DNA of 64,000 nt from Aspidiotus rigidus. Its lineage: Eukaryota; Arthropoda; Insecta; Hemiptera; Diaspididae. How positions within the stretch are numbered: position 1 is the first letter of the stretch; the number at the start of each line of letters is the position of its first letter. This document shows positions 1 to 11,360 of this stretch, in pieces. The notes below the pieces were generated by a model. The model was not told the origin of the DNA. It made no database searches and worked only from the letters and a program-made list of their open reading frames with translations. The translations under genes and the position numbers were made by a program. The stretch is taken from assembly GCA_035079385.1 (NCBI GenBank), contig JAVHKY010000046.1:682001-746000 (forward strand), read 5' to 3'.

Positions 1-2251
1 AAAAATATTATACCTAGTAATACGTTAATGATAATTGTACTCAATAATTAATAGGTAGGTAGTAATAATAATGCAATGCATCTAAAAAGGGTTCCTACCT
101 TATCAAGGAGGTAGTAATTATATCTAATTATAAATATAATGACAGAATTCAAAAAATTGAAAGTATATAACTGAGATGATGATTAAGTTAAGGAAAACGA
201 TATGATAATACCAAACGTATATTTTATGATAACAGAAAGTAACTTATAAATATACTAGTTGGTAATGAAGGTAGCCTAGGTACAAAACGATAATTCTTAA
301 TTGACTCCATTTTATCAAACAATACTGAAGATAAAAATTGTATAAATAAAATATCGTCGCTTGTATCGATAGGTAGATAATTGTTACTAACTAAAATTGA
401 CGTAGAAATGGACACGTTTTACATGTGAAATCTGTATAATATAAGCATATATCTACCAATGATAAATTAAGTGATTATAATAAGAAACTAAATACCGGTA
501 CCTAAGCTTCAAACTTCTGTGGTGCTTTACCCATTTGTAATTTCATTGACAATTTATCAACAATGAGGTTGTAATTGTATTAGGTATTACCTTCAAAGTT
601 TGAAATTGAAGTATGCCAACCAGGCAAGCAATCACTGCCGCCACCTAAGAAAAGAGCAATACCGGTACTTATAGATCTAGATATACAATACCATACCACA
701 CGATAATAATACTCAGTTCAATTTTTACATTGTAACTTATATTGATTTTCTTAGTTGTGAACATCATAGTTGGTAGGTATCTATAAATGGTGATTCATGC
801 AAATCAATTGAGCGGAACAATTCGAAATTTAAAACAGTTGATAAACTGCAGAGAAAAAACGAGTCACACCCTACATACTCGTACCTATATCACACTGATA
901 GTGTAAAATAATTTAAGATAACGAGGGCTTAAATTTGCTCAATTATTATTCACCAAATAAATCAATTAATTCCGACCTGGCTCGAGAGAAGTAGAAGAGG
1001 CGCGATCTCAAACCTCTACAAAAATTGGGTATCACCGGAGTTCCTGGCATACTTATAAAAATATTCTACGATGACAAATATAATGGGGCTGTGCTAACAC
1101 AGTTCTTAATAAAATTACATGATATTAATAGTACTGTGATTTGTTGAAATGATTACCATATCCTGATTACAGTACCATAATATAGGTGATTGGGTAATGA
1201 AAGATATATAATGTATGTGTACCAAACATGTTATTTTAATCCGGATGTACGTAGGCCTGTTGATTATACAATTGTCCACAGACATTGGAAATTCTTCTTT
1301 TGTTTCTTCAATCAAAACGCATCATGTATCCTTAGATCTGTTAACGGATTTGCTGGACAAACATGAATAAATAGAGCAGTTTCCCAACTTGACCGAATTC
1401 ATGACGTCATTCAAATGAGGAGCTGCTGAGGTTGCGATGGAAGGATGAAATCTACAATACAAAAAAATAACACGTGGGTGCTGAGTTAGAAAGAATTTCG
1501 CGTCTGTATGTAATAGTTCTAACAATGTAGTCCGTAAATAATTAAGAGCGATCTTATAATATTGAACGTTAATTTAAGTAGGCCTACCACTATTATTTAA
1601 TAAGACGAGATCACATCAAAAACCAACTACACATTTGATTTTCTCTCCGTTGTCTGCCTAATGCTGTTACCGTCTTTTACTGAAGTGATGATAGTGAAGT
1701 AAGTATCAATGGTTGAAATTGAAAATATAGGTAATGATATTAAAATTGACTCACAATAACATGTTAATTTGAACTGGTTTTCAACGCCTTTACGCACAGG
1801 CTTATAGACCTACGTTTGTGGATATTAAATTGGGCCTTTGAAAATAAATACAAAATTGTTTGGTACCGAGGAAAGTACTGTATAAACACGTGTGTCAATA
1901 GATCGACACATAGACCTACCATATAATTTGTAAATAATATACGGATGCTACAGTATCACAAGTTAAAGGGTGAGGAGCAAAATATAATTATAAAAAAAGA
2001 GTAGAAAGTATAAATAAAAGAAGAAATCAATTTAAAATGAATACCTATTCTACTTCCGTGAAATAGCATTCTTACTTGCTCAATATTCATTATTACTCGT
2101 AGACTGTACTCATTTTGGCTGATCAATGAAACACAATATAGCGCGAGTACCTACCTTATCTGCAGGTTTATTATAAGTATTTTGAATAAAATATTTTTCT
2201 TCCTTCTGGCTATTATTTAAAGTAGCCTATGACGTAGGCCTATCACATTTT
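1..2251. other. No gene recognised; AT-rich DNA
   Basis: I see no open frame with a recognisable family, no splice-flanked exon and no terminal-repeat element here. Short ORFs on the minus strand near 1115-1525 lack codon structure or similarity I can name. The stretch ends in a 14-T run at about 2257-2270. Confidence 0.5.
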
Positions 2252-2310
2252 GTGAATTTTTTTTTTTTTTTTCATCCACCTATATACAGTACGAGCATTA
2301 TTTCTTGCAG

Positions 2311-2434
2311 GCTGCGACTAATAAAATTGATTTTAGGTTACTTTAAGGTTGAGGCGGGCAAGTTTTCCCATTTGAAATCCAGTGATGAGACAGTCATTGT
2401 TGAGTGTCTGAAAGCGTGTGTGAAAGAGCATTAA
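2311..2434 (+). CDS. Possible terminal exon, unknown
   Basis: A T-rich tract (2255-2275) is followed by two AG acceptor candidates; after the second (AG at 2309-2310) a frame reads 40 codons to TAA at 2432-2434. The last 30 residues (FKVEAGKF...KACVKEH) look protein-like, but no family is recognised and no upstream exon can be paired with it. A chance open frame is equally possible. Confidence 0.15.
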
Positions 2435-2634
2435 TGTTGACGCACGGTTGGATTGAGAACAAATGTTATAAAGAACAAGCTGTAAAACCCGCGACTTCGT
2501 CGCTCATCCAATTTTCTATGACGTCGAGGACAAAGAATCAATTTTTATTCCAATAATTACACATTGAACATACAACAACCCAATCACACTTCAAACATAC
2601 AACTACCCATTTTTCAAGGTTTGAATTTCAAGAA

Positions 2635-2841
2635 TCAACGGTATTTCTTCTCTTCTAATTTCTTTATCTCTTCATCTACATCTGACAACTCCTTCTCGAT
2701 GTGTTGGTGAACATTCGGATATTTTTTTTTCAAATTTACAATGCTGTAATCATTCTTGTTCCCTTCATCCTTGGGTTTTGAAAAATTTTTTAACCTCTCC
2801 ATTTTTGGTTGTTCAAATTTGTTTACATTTAAGATGCTCAT
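2635..2841 (-). CDS. Small charged ORF, unknown
   Basis: This complete 68-codon minus-strand ORF ends in a Lys/Glu-rich segment (about residues 45-67) with a weak heptad pattern suggesting a short coiled coil. The frame stays open about 18 codons upstream of the first Met (to a stop near 2895), so it may be the end of a longer frame. No family is recognised. It abuts the degenerate non-LTR copy on its 5' side and has no neighbour that suggests a role. Confidence 0.25.
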   Translation of the reverse strand: MSILNVNKFEQPKMERLKNFSKPKDEGNKNDYSIVNLKKKYPNVHQHIEKELSDVDEEIKKLEEKKYR

Positions 2842-2939
2842 ACCTGCACCCGTTTTTGAGAGGCCCCTTTCCCATATTTTCTTTCATCCTAAACGCTTAT
2901 CCTGTATACCATATCTTGAGAAACTTTCTGAACTCACTA

Positions 2940-4500
2940 TATCTATAAAAATTAAACACTTCCACTCCCATACACAAATACTCTCCCTTAACTCGTTACT
3001 CTACTGCCCGTGTTATAAGACAGAACTATATTTATGAACCAATTGTTAACTGTAAACTTATTCATCATCTTCAATACCCGATTTGTCCCTGTGACACCTC
3101 ACTCACCAAAAAATATATTTATCTGCAGAAGATCACATCTCGTTACTGATCGTATTCCTGCCTGATATTAAGCAGTAGCCTCCCACTTAACCCTTTTCTA
3201 CCCATCCTACTCTACTCTCTTCCGTCCAGTATTCAGGATGCAACGCAAAAGCTCAATAAATTCATCATCTGTTCTTCTGTAATAATAAACCATATAACTA
3301 TTTTCTGTCTGTTAATACAATGCGCTTTTGAAATGAATCAAGCCCTCGGCGAAGAACAATCTAGTCCCACTCTAAGGCTCTGCGTTGTAGAACCCCTCAA
3401 ATACTGCTTCCTAACTCCCATCGAAAATTTTCTTGCATCCACAGCTCAATTCACTTAGCTTCCAATCTACGCACCCACACTGTGCCGAAATAATTCTCTT
3501 CGTTTTCCTCGTGAATCTGAACTATTCAAACACCTCAAATTGAACCATCTACCCCCTATCATCTCCATAGCTAACCCCTAGCCCAGACATCTGACTCGAT
3601 CTATGTGATAATCTCCAAACTCGCAACACTAGATTTACTGATAACTCATCAGAAACATTATCTCTATACCAATTTTTGCGACCCACCAGACCTACCTTAC
3701 CGACAGATCTGAACCTGGATCCAAAACAGGATGCGCGTACTCAATCCAAGAAGTCATAATCAGTCGTTGCTTGGAAATTGCTGCCTCCATTTCCACCACC
3801 AATCAATACACCATATGTCTTTCTCATCTCTATCTCCTCACACCCAGCTGAACTGAATCACTTCCATCTCTCCTGGCTATGCAGTAGTCTCAGTCAAATA
3901 ATTCCCCGAATCAGCGTATTCATTCACTCCTGCAATCGTTATCATCCACCTCTACATCTATCTCCTTTCTGTTAATTCCGGGTCACATCAACTTCCCGGA
4001 ATATGACGCGATTGTTGTCTTTGCCGTCAAAGATTCCCTTCTATTCCAAAAAATTGCTGACCCTGTACTTACCCCTGCTTCTGACCTTAGAAACTATTAC
4101 CGATCCCTGATACTTGACTCCTAGCATGACTTTTGAAAAAATCAGCATTCAAAGAAACTTGGAGCAATCGAAAGCAAAGCAGTCCCCTGGCATTCTCCCA
4201 GTCGAAGTAACCATTATGAAGAAAGCACAATGTTTTGCCTCAGAATTGGTCACACACGTCCCACTCATTCCTATCTTTTTTCTGTCCATTCTCTCGTCCT
4301 CCCCTCTTGTCAATACTGTTAATATGATAATATATCTGTTCATCGCCTCTTCTCATATCCCGCTCTTGAAAATATCTGCCTCTCTCACTCTTGTTTCTTC
4401 ACGTCTTCCACCAACAATTCCAATACGGTCACAAACTCTCTTAACTAACGGCGTTTCACTTACTTTCACCCTCTACTGTAGTCTCTGATCCTTTCCCAAC
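2940..4500 (+). pseudogene. Non-LTR retrotransposon 3' half, copy 1 (RNase H region)
   Basis: The conceptual translation shows a decayed non-LTR tail. Near 3690-3780 there is an RNase H-like TDRSEPGSKTGCAYSI stretch (the family usually has TDGS with Gly at the third position), near 3970-3990 an IPGH motif typical of the RNase H C-terminus, and near 4240-4285 the phrase LRIGHTRPTHSYLF that precedes the CxxC...H...C knuckle of many Jockey/I/R1-related elements. Frames are broken by several shifts and stops. The same sequence recurs about 1.59 kb downstream and at 62.7-63.3 kb. The clade is not resolved. Confidence 0.6.
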
Positions 4501-4529
4501 TCCCACCTCAATTTTCTCAAACTGCCCAA

Positions 4530-6390
4530 AACTCTCCAAAATCAAACACTTCCACACCCACACACATGTACTCTCCCTTAACTCGTTACTCTACTGCCCG
4601 TATTATAAGACAGAACTATATTTTATCAACCAATTGTTCACTATAAACTTATTCATAATCGTCAACACTCGACTTGTCCCTGTAACACCTCACTCACCAA
4701 AAAATATATCTATCTGCAGAAGATCATATCCCGTTACTGATCATATTCCTGCTTGATATTAAGCAGTTACATCTCACTTAACCCTTTTCTACCCATCCGG
4801 CTCTCCTCTCTTCCATCCACTCTTCAGTATGCAACGTAAACACTCAATAAATTTATCATCTGTTCTTCTGTAATAATGAACCATACAACTCGATCTTTTC
4901 TGTCTGTTGATACAATTTGCTTTTGAAATGAATCAAACCCTCGGCGCACAACAATCTAGCCCCAATCTAACTCTCTGCGTTGAAGAACCCCCTCAAATAC
5001 AGCTTCCTAACTCTCATCGCAAATTTTCTTGCATCCACAGCTCAATTCACTCAGCTTCCAATCTACGCACCCACACTCTGCCGACGTAATTCTCTGCTCT
5101 GTCCTCTCAAATCTGAACTATTCAAACACCTCGAATTGAACTGTTTACCCCCCGCCCCCATCATATTATCCACTTCACCATAGCTCCCTCCTCCCGATAT
5201 CCGACTCGATCTAGCTGATAATCTCCAAACTCGTAACACTATATTTACTGACAACTCATCAGACACATTATCTTTATACCAATTTTCAGATTCACCAGCC
5301 CTATTCTACGGACCTAAATTTGGACCCAAAACGGAATACGCGTACTCGATCCAAGGAGTCACAATCAGTCGTTGATTGAAAAATTCTGTCTCCATTTTCT
5401 TTGCTAAACAAAACGTCATATACTCCAGTCTCTGTCACCTCCATCTCCTCGCTCCCAGCTCAAATTTGTACTGTTAACTGACTCACTTTCATCTCTCCTG
5501 GCTGTACACGACTCTCATTCAATTAATTCCCCAAATCAATGCATTCATTTACTCCTGCAATTACTATCATCCACTTCTACATCTGTCTCCTTCCTGTTGA
5601 TTCCGGGTCACGAACTTCCCGGAACATGATACAATTGTCTTGGCCGCCGAAGATTCCCTTGTAATCCACAAAATTTCTGACCCTGTACTTACCCTTGCTT
5701 CTGACCTCAGAAACTATGACCAATTCCTGATACTTGACTCTTGGCATGAATTTTGGAAAAATCAGCATTCAAACAAACTTTTATAGAGCAATCGAAAGCA
5801 AAGCAGTCCCCTGGACTTCTTCCAATTGAAGTAACCATCATAGAGAAATCATTCTCTCCCGCCTCAGAATTGGTCACACACGTCCCACCCATTCCTATCT
5901 TTTTTTAGATCTATTCTCTCCTCCTAGCCTCTTGCTGAGCATCGGCCATATAAGCCTGTACAACGCGTTAGTCGAAAGACATGATAAGAAAATAATAAGG
6001 ATCTCGGGTAGACGTGCGGGTGTAGCGGGTTGATGTGGGGAGCGTCACCGTTCGTCGCAACACACCACATTGCCTTCTGAGGGTTCCGAGATCCTTATAC
6101 GATTCTTATCACTATGCTCAGTCTATCTTCTGTATGGTCTAAGGCCTCTTGCCAACACGGACAATACGATAATATAGTTTTACGGTATCCTCATGGGTAC
6201 GATCCATAATGATTAGAAGATAGTATAGTCCACAGTTTTACGTTCCTGTGGACTATACTATCTTCCAATATGATAATATAGTTCGTTGCTTCTTCTTGTG
6301 TCCCGCTCTTGAAAATATCTGCCTCTCTCACTCTGTCTCTCCGTGTCTTCCTCCTGCTTTTGACTTTCATCCCAAGCCAAGGCTTTGAAA
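4530..6390 (+). pseudogene. Non-LTR retrotransposon 3' half, copy 2, interrupted
   Basis: This is a second direct copy of the same region as 2940-4500, for example the block around 4545-4660 matching 2955-3060, and the block 5800-5910 matching 4150-4270. It is equally broken. It is interrupted at about 5935 by roughly 330 bp of unrelated sequence and resumes at about 6266 with the aatatgataatata block that continues the knuckle region in copy 1. The tandem arrangement suggests a segmental duplication or repeated insertion. Confidence 0.6.
5935..6265. mobile_element. Insertion in non-LTR copy 2, with hairpins
   Basis: Comparison with copy 1 shows about 330 bp of extra sequence here. It contains an inverted pair (about 5978-5998 against 6086-6110, sharing AAGGATCTCGG) and at its right edge a perfect 20-bp stem, 6216-6235 against 6246-6265, with a 10-nt loop. 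No coding frame is seen. Probably a small non-autonomous element; the target duplication is not clear. Confidence 0.4.
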
Positions 6391-6394
6391 GAGG

Positions 6395-7110
6395 GATTTT
6401 CTTATTTTTAACACCCCTGTCAACAATTCTGCATTAATAGGAAACAACATCCAAAATCTCAATAAAATTGGTTCCATACAAACGCTCCCTATTCATCCAA
6501 AAAAACAGCTCTTCTCCTTTCTAATATAGATAGAAGCGATCGAGCCATACGAAAGTTGTGATACTTTTGCATGGCATTTCGTGAGTCATCAACCTAATTC
6601 TTCCACGATTTTCATTTTTGAACCCCCCTATAACGATCTTGAAATCCAAACTATCTCTGTCAAGTTTAGAAGAAATCGGTTTGGTAGGAAGCTATAGCCT
6701 ATTCAAGCCCAAATTCCGACTCTTCCCCTTTATAATATCGCGCTTACGAAAGTCGTGATAATATAGATTCTTTGACATATATTCGGTCGCTTGTCAATAA
6801 TCGATACATAATTAGTCCATAAACACGATAAAACGGAAATTTATTATCGTATCCTCAAAAATATACATAGGAAAGCCATGGCCAATATTCGTTTAACTAT
6901 GAAGCTTTATTAAAACTTTTAGAAGAGGGGATTACTATTTTTTAACCCCCCTATAACGATTTCGACACCTACGCAAATGTCTCTGCCAAGTTTGGAAGAA
7001 ATCGGTTCGGTGGGAAGTGAGCCTATTCGCGGCTTATTCTTTAGATTTTGTTTCCACACGGTAAACCGCTGAAAATTATACGCGGCCGTCGATCAACATT
7101 CAATCCGTAT
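6395..7110. repeat. Degenerate repeat units of 210-360 bp
   Basis: Blocks around 6610-6720 and 6940-7035 share ACCCCCCTATAACGAT followed by a similar stretch ending GAAGAAATCGGTT; blocks at 6519-6565 and 6727-6760 share ACGAAAGT(T/C)GTGATA. Related sequence lies beyond the PLE (9200-9440) and at the window end (63890-64000, sharing GGCGGCCGTC and ACGAAAGTC). It is a dispersed repeat, not coding. Confidence 0.45.
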
Positions 7111-7204
7111 TTCCAAGCAATTTCGTCTACTGAACGAATGAAGTACTCAAAATAGTAAAACGAGGAGTAAACTAAACAAAGCCACAGAAATACGATTACA
7201 CACT

Positions 7205-7238
7205 GGAGCGCTTTCGATTAATAAACCATTGTCAACAG
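7205..7238 (-). ncRNA. Hammerhead-ribozyme-like motif, left arm
   Basis: On the minus strand: CTGTTGA, a short hairpin-like stretch, then CGAAAGCGCTCC. PLE terminal repeats are known to carry hammerhead ribozymes (CUGAUGA...GAAA core). Here the first box has T in place of A, so activity is doubtful. Confidence 0.35.
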
Positions 7239-7293
7239 TGACATGAAAGCAACTGAAACCAATTACCGCTAGGAAGGAGAACATCCGACGAGA

Positions 7294-8208
7294 TCATGAC
7301 TGAACCAGCGAGTCATCACGATGTGAATCATACTCATAAACTAATTCAATCAATCCCTCATCAGGTATGTGCCTGTTTAGCACATTTAGGCTGTCGTTAT
7401 TAAGGTGCCGAATAATTTCAATGTGCTCAAGCGCCGTTCGTTTGAAGTACGAGTTCTCTCTGTGGAGGAGGGTCTCGGACCCCTCTTTATAGCAGTGACC
7501 ACTGGTAATGAGATGGTCCGCAAAAGCCGACTCCCCCAATTTCTTTTTCTCCCAAGCTTTCTTATGCTCGTCAATTCTAATTTTAAGTTGACGGCCAGTC
7601 TCGCCTATGTATATCCCTTTACAATCATTACAATTCACCTTGTAGACACCACTTTTTTCGAGCAATAGGATAGGGTCCTTCAATTTGACAAAAAGACTTT
7701 TTACAGTATTAAGGTTATAATAAGCTGGTCGGAACCCAAACGGGCGGAGTACGCTACCTAATTTAGAAGAAAACTTCCCCAAGAAGGGGAGCCTTATCCA
7801 ACGCTTCCTACTCTCCAATGTCGGATTGCGGGGGAGGGAGGTAGTGGAGTCCAGGCATTTCCGAGTCAACTTCCTCCGGACCGTGAGGTCAATGTCTATG
7901 CTCACCTCATTCACTCTGGCCAAATGCTTTATAGTCGATAGCTCCCTTTGAAAGGCGGTCTGACCAAGCGGAATACTGGTCAACCGGTGGACAAAGCTAT
8001 TGAATGCAGCGGATTTATGGGCGACAGGGCAGAATGATCTGCCGTGGACAGTAGTATCGGTCGATGTAACTTTCCTATAGATGGCGAATTCATGGACACC
8101 GTCTCTATTGTAGATCGTGAGGTCCAAAAAATTAATAGATGAACCGCCCACTTCCAATATGAATTTGATGGAAGGATACGGTTCATCTATTAATTTTTTG
8201 GACCTCAC
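7294..8208 (-). CDS. PLE C-terminal protein (RT linker + GIY-YIG), left arm
   Basis: 304-codon open frame. The first ten residues (to about 8179) come from reading through the opposite arm; PLE sequence starts at YPSIKFILEVGGSS, just after where the RT YVDD motif would lie. Residues ~205-260 form the GIY-YIG endonuclease (GVYKVNCNDCKGIYIGETGRQ), with the CxxC pair common in PLE nucleases. It ends LVQS at a TGA shared with the other PLE copies of this subfamily. It lacks the RT catalytic core, so it cannot be autonomous. No stops interrupt it. Confidence 0.8.
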   Translation of the reverse strand: MRSKKLIDEPYPSIKFILEVGGSSINFLDLTIYNRDGVHEFAIYRKVTSTDTTVHGRSFCPVAHKSAAFNSFVHRLTSIPLGQTAFQRELSTIKHLARVNEVSIDIDLTVRRKLTRKCLDSTTSLPRNPTLESRKRWIRLPFLGKFSSKLGSVLRPFGFRPAYYNLNTVKSLFVKLKDPILLLEKSGVYKVNCNDCKGIYIGETGRQLKIRIDEHKKAWEKKKLGESAFADHLITSGHCYKEGSETLLHRENSYFKRTALEHIEIIRHLNNDSLNVLNRHIPDEGLIELVYEYDSHRDDSLVQS

Positions 8209-9031
8209 GATCTACAATAGAGACGGTGTCCATGAATTCGCCATCTATAGGAAAGTTACATCGACCGATACTACTGTCCACGGCAGATCATTCTGCCCTG
8301 TCGCCCATAAATCCGCTGCATTCAATAGCTTTGTCCACCGGTTGACCAGTATTCCGCTTGGTCAGACCGCCTTTCAAAGGGAGCTATCGACTATAAAGCA
8401 TTTGGCCAGAGTGAATGAGGTGAGCATAGACATTGACCTCATGGTCCGGAGGAAGTTGACTCGGAAATGCCTGGACTCCACTACCTCCCTCCCCCGCAAT
8501 CCGACATTGGAGAGTAGGAAGCGTTGGATAAGGCTCCCCTTCTTGGGGAAGTTTTCTTCTAAATTAGGTAGCGTACTCCGCCCGTTTGGGTTCCGACCAG
8601 CTTATTATAACCTTAATACTGTAAAAAGTCTTTTTGTCAAATTGAAGGACCCTATCCCATTGCTCGAAAAAAGTGGTGTCTACAAGGTGAATTGTAATGA
8701 TTGTAAAGGGATATACATAGGCGAGACTGGCCGTCAACTTAAAATTAGAATTGACGAGCATAAGAAAGCTTGGGAGAAAAAGAAATTGGGGGAGTCGGCT
8801 TTTGCGGACCATCTCATTACCAGTGGTCACTGCTATAAAGAGGGGTCCGAGACCCTCCTCCACAGAGAGAACTCGTACTTCAAACGAACGGCGCTTGAGC
8901 ACATTGAAATTATTCGGCACCTTAATAACGACAGCCTAAATGTGCTAAACAGGCACATACCTGATGAGGGATTGATTGAATTAGTTTATGAGTATGATTC
9001 ACATCGTGATGACTCGCTGGTTCAGTCATGA
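8117..9031 (+). CDS. PLE C-terminal protein (RT linker + GIY-YIG), right arm
   Basis: Mirror copy of the left-arm ORF, also 304 codons. True PLE coding begins at 8180 (GSSINFLDLT); the first ~21 residues are antisense of the other arm. It has only a couple of substitutions against the left copy (Thr/Met in the DL(T/M)VRR motif and Leu/Pro in DPI(L/P)LLEKS). The GIY-YIG signature is intact. The RT core is missing, so this is a 5'-truncated copy rather than a host gene. Confidence 0.8.
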   Translation: MRSKKLIDEPPTSNMNLMEGYGSSINFLDLTIYNRDGVHEFAIYRKVTSTDTTVHGRSFCPVAHKSAAFNSFVHRLTSIPLGQTAFQRELSTIKHLARVNEVSIDIDLMVRRKLTRKCLDSTTSLPRNPTLESRKRWIRLPFLGKFSSKLGSVLRPFGFRPAYYNLNTVKSLFVKLKDPIPLLEKSGVYKVNCNDCKGIYIGETGRQLKIRIDEHKKAWEKKKLGESAFADHLITSGHCYKEGSETLLHRENSYFKRTALEHIEIIRHLNNDSLNVLNRHIPDEGLIELVYEYDSHRDDSLVQS

Positions 9032-9086
9032 TCTCGTCGGATGTTCTCCTTCCTAGCGGTAATTGGTTTCAGTTGCTTTCATGTCA

Positions 9087-9120
9087 CTGTTGACAATGGT
9101 TTATTAATCGAAAGCGCTCC
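9087..9120 (+). ncRNA. Hammerhead-ribozyme-like motif, right arm
   Basis: Mirror of 7205-7238: CTGTTGA at 9087-9093 and GAAAGCGCTCC at 9110-9120, about 60 bp past the ORF stop. Same altered first core box as the left arm. Confidence 0.35.
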
Positions 9121-9583
9121 AGTGTGTAATCGTATTTCTGTGGCTTTGTTTAGTTTACTCCTCGTTTTACTATTTTGAGTATTTCATTCGTTCAGTATGC
9201 TTGGCCATAACTTGCAGGACCGTATAAAATCAATTTCGTCTATTTAGTAAAAGTAGAAAACTTTGATTTACACCAATTAAACATATACAGGAATAGGGAT
9301 GAGATAGCAACCAATATACGCCTAATTTTAAAGCTTTATTACAACTTTCCCAACGATGATTTTCTAAATTTTTTTAAAAAAGGTTGACTTCGGAGATTAT
9401 ACAATGTTATATACGAAATTTCAACGAAATCGATACATTAGGGGAGGAGGTACCTTCGACGAAAGTTTTGCAGATGTACTTTATAATATAGGACAGTTTG
9501 ACGATAAGAAAACAATACAGAATGGTATGATTGCTTGACGTTGTCTCCTCTCTGGTAAAGAGTTTCTTGTCTCCAACTTTTAA

Positions 9584-10208
9584 CAGGGAACCTGTTTTAT
9601 CGGGGGGGTAAACTGAAGGAAAATGACGGGCGCCGTCCGGCAAGAAAAAGGGACTTAGAAAAATTTTGATGAAGTGATAGGAGGGGGACTTATCCTCTCT
9701 GCTTCATGCAGTATATTATACTAGGTTTATACTACGTATTATACTAGGCGTATACTAGGTCCAAGCCTCCCTTATACTAGGTCTAGGCATCCTTCATACC
9801 ATAAGCTTACAAGATCTTTATCAATAGCTTATACTAGCAGTTTGTCCTAGCTCTGTACTAGGTCTTAGGCTTCCTTTATACTATAGGTCTAGGAGGTCTG
9901 TATTAGTGGTTTTACTAGCTCTGTGACGTCATCAGATAGTGATGGCACGATGATCGTGACGTCACAGATCTCCATCGTGACGTCACCAGATCGTAACGGC
10001 ATTAGATCGTGTGACGTATGAAGTCATCAAATCGTGACGTCATCAGATCTCCGAACTGATAACAGGATAGGCCTACCGGGGGTACCACACAGGCTTGACC
10101 TAATGAGAAGAGATCTCAAGGTGGTGAGGAACAAAGTTCACTCTACTTGAGACGACAAAAAGGAAAAAATGACACTCACATGATTACTCCCATAAAACAG
10201 GTTCCCTG
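9584..10208. mobile_element. Non-autonomous TIR element, copy A
   Basis: Terminal inverted repeats CAGGGAACCTGTTTTAT (left) and ATAAAACAGGTTCCCTG (right). The left end is preceded by TTAA (9580-9583), the right end by contrast is followed by TTTG. The interior is non-coding: gacttag/aaaaattt blocks, tatactaggtc(t)aggc iterations and a TGACGTCA cluster. TIR relatives lie at 10278, 29784 and 60478. TTAA next to some ends recalls piggyBac target choice, but the TIR does not start with the usual CCC, so the superfamily is open. Confidence 0.6.
9924..10050. repeat. TGACGTCA cluster in copy A
   Basis: Four exact TGACGTCA palindromes plus one mutated form (TGACGTATG) occur within ~130 bp, spaced by atc(a/t)gat-type linkers. 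TGACGTCA is the consensus CRE/ATF site; whether it is bound here is unknown. Confidence 0.6.
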
Positions 10209-10277
10209 TTTGCCTCAATTAACAGAGTTAATGAAGGCAATTCCGAGCAGCTAACTGTGTGGGCTGCGAGTTTTTAA

Positions 10278-10892
10278 CAGGGAACCTGTTTTATCGGGGG
10301 GTAAACTGAAGGAAAATGACGGGCGCCGGGCGCCGGTCGCCGGGCGCCGTTGGCAAGAAAAAGGGACTTAGAAAAATTTTGATGAAGTGATAGGAGGGGG
10401 ACTTATCCTCTCTGTTTCATGCAATATATTATACTAGGCGTATACTAGGTCCAAGCCTCCTTTATACTAGGTCTAGGCATCCTTCATACCATAAGCTTAC
10501 AAGATCTTTATCAATAGCTTATACTAGCAGTTTGTCCTAGCTCTGTACTAGGTCTTAGGCTTCCTTTGAGGAGGTCTGTATTAGTGGTTTTCCTAGCTCT
10601 GTGACGTCATCAGATAGTGATGGCACGATGATCGTGACGTCACCAGATCGTACCGTCATTAGATCGTGTGACGTCATCAGATTATGACGTCATCAAATCG
10701 TGACGTCATCAGATCTCCGAACTGATAACAGGATAGGCCTACCGGGGGTAAACCACTAAAAAAAAACGCGCCTAGAACTTGACCTAATGAGAAGAGATCT
10801 CAAGGTGGTGAGGAACAAAGTTCACTCTACTTGAGACGACAAAAAGCAAAAAATGACACTCACATGATTACTCCCATAAAACAGGTTCCCTG
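10278..10892. mobile_element. Non-autonomous TIR element, copy B (tandem duplicate of A)
   Basis: Nearly identical to copy A, preceded by TTAA at 10274-10277. The ~46 bp after each copy (10209-10254 and 10893-10938) also match, so the pair arose by tandem duplication of a ~694-bp unit that included flanking DNA. Copy B has an extra cgccgg expansion near 10320-10350 and five TGACGTCA sites. Confidence 0.6.
10600..10713. repeat. TGACGTCA cluster in copy B
   Basis: Five exact TGACGTCA palindromes in ~110 bp, in the same order as copy A; the site mutated in copy A is intact here. Confidence 0.6.
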
Positions 10893-10938
10893 TTTGCCTC
10901 AATTAACAGAGTTAATGAAGGCAATTCCGAGCAGCTAT

Positions 10939-11360
10939 TTGTTACTGTTGAGGAAAGTTACGCTTCGCTATTCGACAACAAATTTCTTTCATATGTTTAT
11001 AAAAGCATGGCCTATGTATTTTATTCAACTACATCAGTGCATAAGGCTTCCTTACGATTAAAATTACAAAGTCTAAATTACTGCCAATGAATTTCTGAAA
11101 AAAAGAGTAAAATATAAAATTTACCTATACTGCACGCAGCCGGTCCTAAGAAGACACATTTTAAAAAGACTGTTAAAACCAACCTCGCGTTGAGAATTAC
11201 TAGAGGAACGAAAAGAATGACGTTTTGAAAAGAATGCCGAAGATCACATCATCATGCGAAGATGTATCAAAGTCGTTGGCGAAGGAAGAACTACAATACG
11301 AATAGCGACAAGTTAACTTACAAATTTGTCCACTTGAAAAATTTCAACATCGATCTAATA
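10939..11360. other. No gene recognised
   Basis: AT-rich stretch with no element ends, coding frame or RNA gene that I can support. Confidence 0.4.

Larger units (their letters stand above)
7118..9242. mobile_element. Head-to-head Penelope-like element, 2.1-kb palindrome
   Basis: Two 5'-truncated PLE copies face each other: the minus-strand arm 7128-8145 and the plus-strand arm 8180-9199 are near-perfect inverted copies separated by a 34-bp spacer that belongs to the slightly longer left copy. Both encode the RT-linker and GIY-YIG C-terminal part. The direct repeat CAATTTCGTCTA occurs at 7118-7129 and 9231-9242, giving a 12-bp target duplication with about 31 bp of extra sequence between the right arm and the repeat. 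Near identity of the arms implies recent insertion or gene conversion. Confidence 0.85.

Noticed and set aside
8564..8920. Minus-strand 118-codon ORF, and similar at 15717-16199 and 14804-15244
   Set aside because: These are antisense frames of the PLE coding region; they recur only because the PLE recurs in both orientations.
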